Below are positions 1-5,780 of a DNA stretch of 11,317 bases, piece after piece. The stretch's first letter is position 1; each line of letters starts with the position of its first letter. The DNA is taken from NCBI GenBank assembly GCA_014859785.1, contig JACUTP010000045.1, forward strand, positions 1 to 11,317. Direction: 5' to 3'. The position numbers were made by a program, and so were the translations under genes. The notes below the pieces were generated by a model. It saw nothing but the letters and a program-made list of their open reading frames with translations, was not told the DNA's origin and ran no database searches. Source of the DNA: Candidatus Methanoperedentaceae archaeon. GTDB taxonomy: Archaea; Halobacteriota; Methanosarcinia; Methanosarcinales; Methanoperedenaceae.

Positions 1-819
1 AATCAGAATGACAGACGTGATAAATACCAATAGCGGAATGGCATATCCCACGAACACGATTATTGCCAGTACGGTATTGATAAAACCGTTAACAGACTGG
101 CGCAGTGCATCTGTAATGCCCCATCCGTCACCCCCGATCGGTGCAGGTTCTGCCATGCTGACAGTAATTGTTGACATCACTATGCCCTGGTTAAGATAAT
201 TCAGTCTGCCTGTGAGTCTTTCTATCTCACCACGGACACGCTCAAGTTCGTTTTCCACTTCCAGGACTTCTTGCACCGTGACTGCCATCTCCAGGATTTC
301 CTGCAACCGTTTCTCCTGTTTTTCAAGATTGCCGAGGCGGGCTTCCAGGTCGATATACTCCTCTGTAACATCCTGTCCTGAAATCTCCTTTGACCTGACT
401 TTTCCCGCAGTTTCGAAAAGTTCGATTGTCGAATAGAAGTTCTTCTGTGGAACACGAACAGTCAGCCTGCCATTATATCGCCCGCCCGTTTCGTATATAG
501 AAGAACTTGAAATGAACCCGCCCGAATCCTGCGTGAGGTTCGTTATCTCATTTAAAGCTGTCCTTACACTATCAACTTCCATCCTGAGGTTTGCAGTTGA
601 AATAATCTTCCTGTCCTCGTAAACAGTTGCAGTGCCACCATTGAGGGCTTCTACGTCCACAGCAGAGGTCTGTATTCCCATATCATTTAGCTCATAATCA
701 TAGCTAATAGACGGGGCAGTATCTTTCCAATCACCTGCTGGTTGGTAGGACAGACAGCCTGCGGTTATAACTATAAGGAATACACCAACCAAAATAAAAA
801 GTTTATCGGGTTTCATCAT
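1..819 (-). CDS. DUF4349 family lipoprotein, 3' end cut off by the window edge
   Basis: The 273 visible codons read in one open frame to the left edge with no stop. The first ATG is at 819-817, immediately followed by a second one. The N terminus has Lys/Asp, a hydrophobic stretch (about residues 7-20) and a lipobox ending ITAGC with Cys22, so the protein is probably a membrane-anchored lipoprotein outside the cytoplasm. A low-complexity linker (about 25-68) is followed by the DUF4349 core: the 'II(S)TANLRMEV' strand near 72-82, 'SGGFISSSS' near 99-107, 'GRLTVRVP' at 117-124 and 'EEYIDLEARL' at 153-162. A charged coiled-coil segment lies at about 160-205, then 'STITVSM' near 216-222 and a hydrophobic C-terminal segment from about 245 that is still running at the edge. 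Family members usually end with such a membrane helix, so only a few residues are likely missing. Function is unknown. No Shine-Dalgarno is visible; a TATA box about 26 bp upstream suggests a leaderless transcript. The family call is from recognition, not a search. Confidence 0.85.
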   Translation of the reverse strand, partial: MMKPDKLFILVGVFLIVITAGCLSYQPAGDWKDTAPSISYDYELNDMGIQTSAVDVEALNGGTATVYEDRKIISTANLRMEVDSVRTALNEITNLTQDSGGFISSSSIYETGGRYNGRLTVRVPQKNFYSTIELFETAGKVRSKEISGQDVTEEYIDLEARLGNLEKQEKRLQEILEMAVTVQEVLEVENELERVRGEIERLTGRLNYLNQGIVMSTITVSMAEPAPIGGDGWGITDALRQSVNGFINTVLAIIVFVGYAIPLLVFITSVILI

Positions 820-840
820 CAAATAAATTTAATCTGTAAC

Positions 841-848
841 TATATAAC
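841..848. promoter_or_regulatory. Near-symmetric TATA element, possibly shared by two divergent lipoprotein genes
   Basis: The sequence TATATAAC reads as GTTATATA on the other strand. Its centre is about 25 bp upstream of the minus-strand ATG at 819, the normal archaeal TATA-to-start distance, which fits a leaderless message. On the plus strand it would place a start near 870, leaving a leader of about 65 nt before the ATG at 934, which has a good ribosome binding site. The role is inferred from spacing and composition only. Confidence 0.45.
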
Positions 849-876
849 AATTGCTTTAACTTCGATTTGTTTCGCA

Positions 877-887
877 GTAACCGTTAC
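877..887. repeat. 11-bp palindrome GTAAC-C-GTTAC, candidate operator
   Basis: A perfect 5-bp inverted repeat with a single central base lies just downstream of the predicted plus-strand start (about 870) in the divergent lipoprotein promoter region. A further GTAAC copy is at 836-840, flanking the TATA element on its other side. This arrangement would suit a repressor site, but short palindromes also arise by chance. Confidence 0.25.
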
Positions 888-933
888 ATTTTTTAACCCC
901 GTTGCACATTATGGTCAGGAAGGAGAAGACAAA

Positions 934-1410
934 ATGTCAAACAAGATTATATTACTGGTTGTTTTACTTGTTACTGCGGTTTTCATTTCAGGGTGTATCT
1001 ATGGCAATGGTGATGAACCTGCGCCAAATAATGACCTTCCGGATGGTTTCACATACCTGGGCACCCATGAAACATACGTGGAAATCGGTGACACTAATAT
1101 GGCTGCCGTGGAAGATATTTACAGGAACAAAATCGGCGAGGACATTTACGTCCAGGTAATTGAAAGTGACAACCCGGACGGATTAATCACCATGTTCAAG
1201 TCACATTATAAAGATGCCAATTACGAACCGTTCAAGGATATCCGGTTTAACGGTCATATAGCCACACAGGTTAAGGATTATATGGTCATAAACGGAACGC
1301 AGGAACCACGTTATACCATAATATGGGCAACAGAGAACTCTCTTATGATAGTCGGTTCCTCAAAAAATGAAAAAGATGTACTTGACATGGCAATTGCTAC
1401 AGGTTCTTAG
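934..1410 (+). CDS. Small predicted lipoprotein of unknown function (158 aa)
   Basis: I chose ATG 934 because AGGAAGGAG lies 8 nt upstream and because translation from it begins with a clean signal peptide: Lys4, a hydrophobic core (about 5-18) and a lipobox FISGC with Cys21. The frame is open further upstream, but that stretch crosses the promoter and the start of the opposing gene. The mature part begins with an acidic/Pro/Asn linker (22-37) and continues as a compact domain of about 120 residues rich in beta-type sequence ('GFTYLGTHETYVEIGD', 'RYTIIWATENSLMIVGSS'). It has no cysteines after the lipobox and no further membrane segment. I do not recognise the family. It is probably tethered to the outer face of the membrane. 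It is divergent from the DUF4349 lipoprotein gene, and the paired lipoproteins may share regulation. Its stop overlaps that of the convergent queE by 4 nt. Confidence 0.85.
   Translation: MSNKIILLVVLLVTAVFISGCIYGNGDEPAPNNDLPDGFTYLGTHETYVEIGDTNMAAVEDIYRNKIGEDIYVQVIESDNPDGLITMFKSHYKDANYEPFKDIRFNGHIATQVKDYMVINGTQEPRYTIIWATENSLMIVGSSKNEKDVLDMAIATGS
1361..1375 (-). terminator. Oligo-T terminator for the queE-side transcript
   Basis: On the minus strand this reads CTTTTTCATTTTTTG, two T-runs about 32-46 nt past the queE stop and inside the coding region of the convergent lipoprotein gene. Archaeal transcription commonly terminates at such oligo-T stretches without needing a hairpin. The assignment is by position and composition. 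Confidence 0.4.
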
Positions 1411-2147
1411 AGCAAACCCACCAGTTTGTGCGTCTGTGGTATAACACGCACATCTTTTAATTTTTTTCCTGCAAAATCCATCAGCTCGGTTATCACTGCG
1501 GGCGGGACGCCTTTTTTCTCCCCGGAAGCGGTTACCGGCTGGAGAACCAGCATGATTTCGCGGTCAATGGAAGCAATACCTTCCACGGCAGGAGATATTG
1601 ACCTGATGGTTGTTTCCGGAAGTATAATGATTTTTACAAAAGTTTCTGAGGTTTCCCTGAAAATCGAAATTGTTTCAAGCTCTTTTTCCAGCAATTCATG
1701 GTAGTGGTCTGTGGCTTCATGTTCAGGCAGTTTAATATCACAGGATGCGATATCGATAATATTCCCGAGTTCCCTGGCTTTTTCAGGAAATCCGGAGTTT
1801 GTCTCAAGGTAGAGAGGATAGCCGGTTTCAAGCTCCCTGATAAAACCGACATGAATCAGCGGCTCACCTCCTGTCAGGGCGATGTGTTTCGTGGAAGGTG
1901 TCCAGAGTTTCCTGATAGCTTTTTGCACATAATCCCTGCTGAGCGGATTATTAACCTTAATAAAATCACAGGTTCCGGCTTCTTTTTCTATCCTGCATGA
2001 ATCCGAAAATGTGCGGGTATCCGGGGTATCACAATAAGCGCAGTGAAGCTGGCATTCCTGGAATCGTAAAAATACCTGGCGCACACCCACGTATGGTCCT
2101 TCACCCTGGATGGAATTAAAAATTTCACTTACATGTGCGGATTGCAT
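1407..2147 (-). CDS. queE: 7-carboxy-7-deazaguanine synthase, radical SAM (QueE)
   Basis: QueE converts 6-carboxytetrahydropterin to 7-carboxy-7-deazaguanine, the ring-contraction step that leads to preQ0, used in Archaea for archaeosine in the tRNA D-loop. The 246-residue protein has the QueE N terminus 'SEIFNSIQGEGPYVG' (7-21), which helps bind the substrate, then the radical SAM cluster motif Cys32-x3-Cys36-x2-Cys39 followed by 'DTPDTRTF'. The SAM-contacting 'TGGEP' is at 92-96. Length is typical. The start ATG is 27 nt beyond the ftsZ stop with no clear Shine-Dalgarno, suggesting that it is the last gene of the PRC-barrel/dtdA/ftsZ transcript. The usual partners queD and queC are not in the window. 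Its stop codon TAA and the stop TAG of the convergent lipoprotein gene share the bases 1407-1410. Confidence 0.92.
   Translation of the reverse strand: MQSAHVSEIFNSIQGEGPYVGVRQVFLRFQECQLHCAYCDTPDTRTFSDSCRIEKEAGTCDFIKVNNPLSRDYVQKAIRKLWTPSTKHIALTGGEPLIHVGFIRELETGYPLYLETNSGFPEKARELGNIIDIASCDIKLPEHEATDHYHELLEKELETISIFRETSETFVKIIILPETTIRSISPAVEGIASIDREIMLVLQPVTASGEKKGVPPAVITELMDFAGKKLKDVRVIPQTHKLVGLL
1454..1468 (+). terminator. Oligo-T terminator for the small lipoprotein transcript
   Basis: The plus strand reads CTTTTAATTTTTTTC, two T-runs about 45-57 nt past the lipoprotein stop and inside the 3' end of queE. It mirrors the oligo-T tract that serves the opposite strand, so each convergent gene carries the other's terminator in its coding sequence. 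Confidence 0.4.
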
Positions 2148-2174
2148 TAAAGTCAGGATGTATTATTCTTTATT

Positions 2175-3269
2175 TTACTTGATATAGTCGATGCCGTATT
2201 TTGCAGATGAGGCATTTCCGTCTGTATTTTTGCCCATTATCTGGTGTGACCTGACACCTGTAACAACTATCATCGTCCGAATTATGTTTTCAAGATCGGG
2301 ATCTATCATAGCACCCCAGATTAATCTTGCATTGGGATCAATACGGGTATAAAGTTCGTTAACAACGCTTTCCGCTTCTGAAATCGTCATGTCAGGCCCG
2401 CCAACAACATTGACAAGGGCCGCATTTGCACCTGAAATGTCAACGTCAAGCAGCGGGCTCCTGATTGCCCTCTGGACGGATTCTATTGCCCGGTTCTCGC
2501 CTTCTGCCTCACCAAGCCCGATCATAGCAACACCGCTCTTTTGCAATATCACCCTGACATCAGCGAAATCAAGGTTAACAAGACCCGGTTTTGTAATCAG
2601 TTCGGTAATCCCTTTAACCGAACGCATCAGTACCTCGTCACAAACCTTAAATGCGGTCTGAAGCGGAAGATGCGGTACAACCTCTAGCAATTTGTCATTC
2701 GGTACCACTATTACAGTATCAACAACCTCACGCAGCCTCTCAAGACCTGCTTCTGCGTTCTCCATGCGTACCCTCCCCTCGACAGAGAACGGTAACGTAA
2801 CAACGGCTATTGTCAGTGCACCTGCCTTCCGGGCAATGTCAGCCACAACCGGCGCGGCACCGGTTCCTGTTCCGCCGCCCAGACCGCATGTCACAAAAAC
2901 CATATCAGCTTGATCTATTGTACTCCCGATATGGTCCTGGGACTCCTGGGCAGCTTCGGCACCAAGCTGGGGTACACTCCCTGCGCCCAGTCCTTTTGTC
3001 CTGTTTCTTCCGATGAGTACTTTATGCGGGACTTTGATATCAAGGAGGTGCTGTGCATCTGTATTCAGTGCATATAATTCTGCCCCGATTATGCTCTCAT
3101 TAAATATTCTCTGGATTGTGTTTGAGCCTGAACCACCGCACCCTATAACCACAATTTTCGTTTTTAACTCTTCAAGAATCGACTGGAGTTCTTCATCTGA
3201 TGCTCCTGTTATGCCTGACCTTATTAAATCCTCCTCCCTTGAAACTGCTTCGGTAATTATTGATTCCAT
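2175..3269 (-). CDS. ftsZ1: Cell division GTPase FtsZ, archaeal FtsZ1 type
   Basis: FtsZ is the tubulin-like GTPase that polymerises at midcell and scaffolds the division ring. The 364-residue protein has an N-terminal extension (1-36), the first nucleotide-binding strand 'KIVVIGCGGSGSNT' (38-51) and 'YALNTDAQHL' (66-75). The tubulin signature GGGTGTG is at 131-137. The synergy-loop residues G229-x2-N232-x-D234-x2-D237 complete the active site of the neighbouring subunit. All catalytic motifs are intact. The 'NTDAQHL' wording is typical of FtsZ1 rather than FtsZ2. The last residues (341-364) form a short tail ending in 'YGIDYIK' after a Gly/Asn/Ser linker, probably a partner-binding peptide such as is used for SepF-like anchors; that role is inferred. 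ATG 3269 has a GAGGT site 7 nt upstream and lies 23 nt after the dtdA stop, indicating co-transcription. Confidence 0.95.
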   Translation of the reverse strand: MESIITEAVSREEDLIRSGITGASDEELQSILEELKTKIVVIGCGGSGSNTIQRIFNESIIGAELYALNTDAQHLLDIKVPHKVLIGRNRTKGLGAGSVPQLGAEAAQESQDHIGSTIDQADMVFVTCGLGGGTGTGAAPVVADIARKAGALTIAVVTLPFSVEGRVRMENAEAGLERLREVVDTVIVVPNDKLLEVVPHLPLQTAFKVCDEVLMRSVKGITELITKPGLVNLDFADVRVILQKSGVAMIGLGEAEGENRAIESVQRAIRSPLLDVDISGANAALVNVVGGPDMTISEAESVVNELYTRIDPNARLIWGAMIDPDLENIIRTMIVVTGVRSHQIMGKNTDGNASSAKYGIDYIK

Positions 3270-3292
3270 GTTTTATACCTCAATTATTTAAA

Positions 3293-4663
3293 TTAATTCA
3301 ATTTAATGGCCCTTTTATTTATTTCATATACCATCTCAGGATTTATAGTTTTTCCATCTATAATAATGGTTCCCCCTCTTGCAAGCTGCCCGAAAAGCGG
3401 CCCTTCATGGATTCCGAGGGATTTTGCAAGTTCAGGGTTAAACTTCGTCTCTGTTATTTCAATTGTCCCGTTTCTGGTTGTGACATCATATACGGTTTCC
3501 AGGATGTTTATGCATTCTTCTGTTAATTCTTCTGCTACCATTCTCGCGCAGTTATCATCCAGTCCGAATATGACATGAGAAAACCTTCCGTTTTCAGATT
3601 CCATGTATGCAATATTATGGTTTGAAAGGAAATTTTCAAGGCGTTTCCTGTCAATTTTTTCAGCTTCTGATAAAAGGATGGGGTTAATGCGTGCGATTTT
3701 CACCCTGGGGCACACGCAGTTCTGGCATGACATGAGTTCGCATTTTATCCCGTTTGTAATTTTTGGTCGCCCTGACGGGCAGAGTTCCCTGACTTTTTGC
3801 CTGAGATGCAAACAAAAATCCCTCGGTATGCCGTCCATGTCCCTGATATCGCTTTCCCTGAGCACCTCATACCCCAGTTTTTCTATTATTTCTTCAAGCC
3901 TATCACGCTGTTTTGCTTTCATGGATTTCCTGTCAAAGTAGGCAAAATCAGCGTTTGATTTTATAAATGCCTGTTTTACCATGTCCTCGTCCAGTTTTTC
4001 AAGGGCGTGGTTGGGGAAGATGTGCCCGAAAGTGATGTCTGTTTCGAGGGTGAGTGCGTTCTGTCTCGGGGCATAGTGTGTTCCCCCGAAACCTACGGCG
4101 ACTGGCGATTCGTTGTTTTTTACAAGCAGTATTGCGTTTGCGACTATCCTTCCTGCCACATCGTCAATCCACTGTTCCTCGCCACTTCCTATTTCAATGA
4201 AAACCGAGGGGATTTCCACATCACTTGGTCCGTGATGGGTGCATTCAAGTGTGACATCGTAATCCTCGTTTCCAGCCAGTATCTTAAGTGAGCGCAAAAG
4301 CGAGCCGGCAGCCTGCGGGGCAGCATTTGCCAGTTCCCTATCCCTGCCCCCGAATTTTGCCTGACCGGCATTGCCGGTTGAGTGTACCGTGAATATTGCC
4401 CGCCCGTCTTTGCTTCTGTGTTTTGAGGCAAAAATCATGAGGTCGGTGAATAATCCGCAATCCGTTAATTTTTTATCGAGCCCGTCCTGGTAAATAAGTC
4501 CGTCATCGAGCTCTACAATCCTGAAGTCCTTGAATTCAAAAACCTGGTAACCACAGTCAGATTTGACGGTATCCCACTTCCGGATAGTTAAAAGATTATT
4601 CTTGATGTTCTGGCTTGCCCTGTCCAGGGTTGAACAAACTATTGTAATCTTTTTTTCATTCAC
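3293..4663 (-). CDS. dtdA: D-aminoacyl-tRNA deacylase DtdA (GEK1 family) with a long C-terminal extension
   Basis: DtdA hydrolyses D-aminoacyl-tRNAs, recycling tRNA and keeping D-amino acids out of protein. Numbering is from the GTG at 4663 (456 aa). The catalytic half (about 5-245) starts with 'ITIVCSTLDRAS' and carries 'VHSTGN' (93-98), 'CTHHGPSD' (141-148), 'GGTHYAP' (193-199) and 'GHIFPNH' (213-219), His-rich motifs fitting a metal-dependent hydrolase. After it come a cysteine-rich linker (Cys284, 295, 308, 313, 316, 318) and a domain of about 110 residues ending in a 'GPLFGQLARGG' motif (421-431). Long DtdA forms are, as I recall, known in other Euryarchaeota, so the extension is probably real rather than a fusion artefact. 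The start is uncertain: GTG 4663, TTG 4666 (GAAGG 7 nt upstream) and TTG 4717 are all in frame. Homologues begin close to the 'ITIVCST' strand, which favours 4663 or 4666. It lies between the PRC-barrel gene and ftsZ1. Confidence 0.88.
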   Translation of the reverse strand: MNEKKITIVCSTLDRASQNIKNNLLTIRKWDTVKSDCGYQVFEFKDFRIVELDDGLIYQDGLDKKLTDCGLFTDLMIFASKHRSKDGRAIFTVHSTGNAGQAKFGGRDRELANAAPQAAGSLLRSLKILAGNEDYDVTLECTHHGPSDVEIPSVFIEIGSGEEQWIDDVAGRIVANAILLVKNNESPVAVGFGGTHYAPRQNALTLETDITFGHIFPNHALEKLDEDMVKQAFIKSNADFAYFDRKSMKAKQRDRLEEIIEKLGYEVLRESDIRDMDGIPRDFCLHLRQKVRELCPSGRPKITNGIKCELMSCQNCVCPRVKIARINPILLSEAEKIDRKRLENFLSNHNIAYMESENGRFSHVIFGLDDNCARMVAEELTEECINILETVYDVTTRNGTIEITETKFNPELAKSLGIHEGPLFGQLARGGTIIIDGKTINPEMVYEINKRAIKLN

Positions 4664-4713
4664 CAAAGAACTGCCTTCTAATTTAACTGGTTTACCTGTA
4701 TGATGTTGTCTTC

Positions 4714-4959
4714 TCAAAGCACGGTTTCATCGACCAGGGCATAGTCTTTTGCAGCACGAATAGCTTTAAAAGGTATCCTTATGGAATTGTCCTGCTTCTC
4801 GTATTTTTCAATATCAACACCGATATCCGGTTTTACCAGAAGATATACAAGCTCCCCACCATGTGAATCCATTATCACGTTAGTGGCTACTCCCAGTCTG
4901 GACCCATCCATTGACATCACGTTCTTATTGAACAAGCTTTTTGCAAGAATTTTCGGCAT
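4714..4959 (-). CDS. PRC-barrel domain protein, candidate CdpB-like cell division factor
   Basis: This 81-residue protein is essentially one PRC-barrel: 'KSLFNKNVMSMDGSRLGVA' near the start, 'NVIMDSHGGELVYLLVKP' (27-44), then 'SIRIPFKAIRAAKDYALVD' (59-77). These are the usual strand pattern and Gly/Asp turn positions of the fold. There is no signal peptide or membrane helix, so it is cytoplasmic. Small stand-alone PRC-barrel proteins have been shown in haloarchaea (CdpB1/CdpB2) to work with SepF in FtsZ-based division. Being first in a run that contains ftsZ1 makes that role plausible here, but PRC-barrel proteins are numerous in archaea and others bind RNA-processing factors. ATG 4959 has GAGGT 5 nt upstream. 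The stop lies 50 nt before the preferred dtdA start, or overlaps the longest possible dtdA frame by 4 nt (TTGA). Confidence 0.85.
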   Translation of the reverse strand: MPKILAKSLFNKNVMSMDGSRLGVATNVIMDSHGGELVYLLVKPDIGVDIEKYEKQDNSIRIPFKAIRAAKDYALVDETVL

Positions 4960-4991
4960 AGTTACCTCATTTTGTATAATGTATTAATCTC

Positions 4992-5000
4992 CATATAACG
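4992..5000 (-). promoter_or_regulatory. Candidate TATA box for the PRC-barrel/dtdA/ftsZ1/queE operon
   Basis: The minus strand reads GTTATATGG here, which would start transcription near 4970, just upstream of the GAGGT ribosome site of the PRC-barrel gene. A second AT-rich element, CTTAAATAG at about 5037-5045, could serve instead with a longer leader. The 128-bp gap between this operon and wrbA (4960-5087) otherwise shows nothing I can name. Confidence 0.35.
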
Positions 5001-5087
5001 TTTCTGTTTATGTTGTCCGAAACTTAGAAACTATTGCTATTTAAGAGATTATTAAATTTACGGTAATGATCTGGTTGTAGCTGGAAC

Positions 5088-5711
5088 TTACCCCATCAGC
5101 TTCCTTGCAATTCCCGTATGGTGCCTGCCCATATCCCTCGCAAGTTTTAACTCATTCCCTGACGGCATCCTTTCGCCCATTCCACCTGCAATAGTCGATG
5201 CGCCATACGGGGAACCGCCGGTAATCTCGTCAATCCTCATCTGTTCCTGGAAAGAATACGGCAATCCGACTAATACCATGCCGTGATGCAGCAGTGTAAT
5301 CATCGTTGTAATAATCGTGGTTTCCTGCCCTCCATGCTGTGTCGCCGAACTCGTAAACACAGATGCAGGCTTGCCGATTAACCCCCCACCCAGCCATGTC
5401 GAAGAAGTCTTGTCCCAGAAATTCCTCATCTGCGCTGACATATTCCCGAACCTTGTTGGTGTCCCGATAATAATCCCGTCGATGCCTACAAGGTCAGTTT
5501 TAGGGTTGGCTACAGGAACATTTTTCATCGATTCCTTTGCATTCCTGATATTATCATCCCAATTATCCTCTGGGATTAATTCAGAAACCTGTTTCAAAAC
5601 AGCAACCCCACCCGCTTCCTCCACGCCTTTAACGACTTCGTTTGCCATCGCAAACACATGCCCGTACATCGAATAAAAAAGTACTAAGATTTTTGGTTTA
5701 TTTTCTGCCAT
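5088..5711 (-). CDS. wrbA: NAD(P)H:quinone oxidoreductase type IV, WrbA family flavodoxin-like protein
   Basis: WrbA proteins bind FMN and reduce quinones by two electrons with NAD(P)H, protecting against redox-cycling intermediates. The 207-residue protein (ATG 5711) has the flavodoxin phosphate loop 'FYSMYGH' (12-18), the flavin-contacting 'GTPTRFGNMSAQMRNFWD' (83-100), 'FTSSATQHGGQE' (119-130) and the WrbA-specific 'GGSPYGAS' (165-172). It ends in the usual helix with 'ARDMGRHHTGIARKL'. Length is normal for WrbA. An in-frame GTG at 5720 would add three residues, but it overlaps the GGGAG ribosome site, which sits 8 nt from ATG 5711; I therefore prefer the ATG. In methanogen relatives the electron carrier could be methanophenazine or menaquinone; the sequence does not say which. 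It follows cdc48 by 69 nt and has its own TATA box. Confidence 0.93.
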   Translation of the reverse strand: MAENKPKILVLFYSMYGHVFAMANEVVKGVEEAGGVAVLKQVSELIPEDNWDDNIRNAKESMKNVPVANPKTDLVGIDGIIIGTPTRFGNMSAQMRNFWDKTSSTWLGGGLIGKPASVFTSSATQHGGQETTIITTMITLLHHGMVLVGLPYSFQEQMRIDEITGGSPYGASTIAGGMGERMPSGNELKLARDMGRHHTGIARKLMG

Positions 5712-5758
5712 ATAATTCACTCCCGCATATCATTGATTACTTAACAATTCACCAATAT

Positions 5759-5767
5759 CTTATAAAT
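5759..5767 (-). promoter_or_regulatory. TATA box for wrbA
   Basis: ATTTATAAG on the minus strand lies in the 69-bp gap after cdc48. A start about 26 bp downstream (near 5737) would leave a leader of about 25 nt that still contains the GGGAG ribosome site. wrbA can therefore be transcribed without cdc48, although read-through is possible because I see no oligo-T tract in the gap. Confidence 0.5.
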
Positions 5768-5780
5768 ATTATTCCCCTGC

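Noticed and set aside
222..455. 77-codon minus-strand ORF near the left edge
   Set aside because: It is in another frame of the DUF4349 gene, whose own frame continues to the window edge.
742..933. In-frame upstream extension of the small lipoprotein by 64 residues
   Set aside because: It would run antisense through the start and promoter of the DUF4349 gene and bury the signal peptide. ATG 934 has a strong ribosome site and a clean lipobox.
4667..4717. Longest DtdA frame starting at TTG 4717, with a 4-nt overlap with the PRC-barrel stop
   Set aside because: The extra residues look unlike the family, whose members start near the ITIVCST strand. A GAAGG site lies closer to the TTG/GTG at 4666/4663. 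It cannot be fully excluded.
5712..5720. GTG start of WrbA three codons upstream
   Set aside because: The GTG overlaps the GGGAG ribosome site, which is correctly spaced for ATG 5711.
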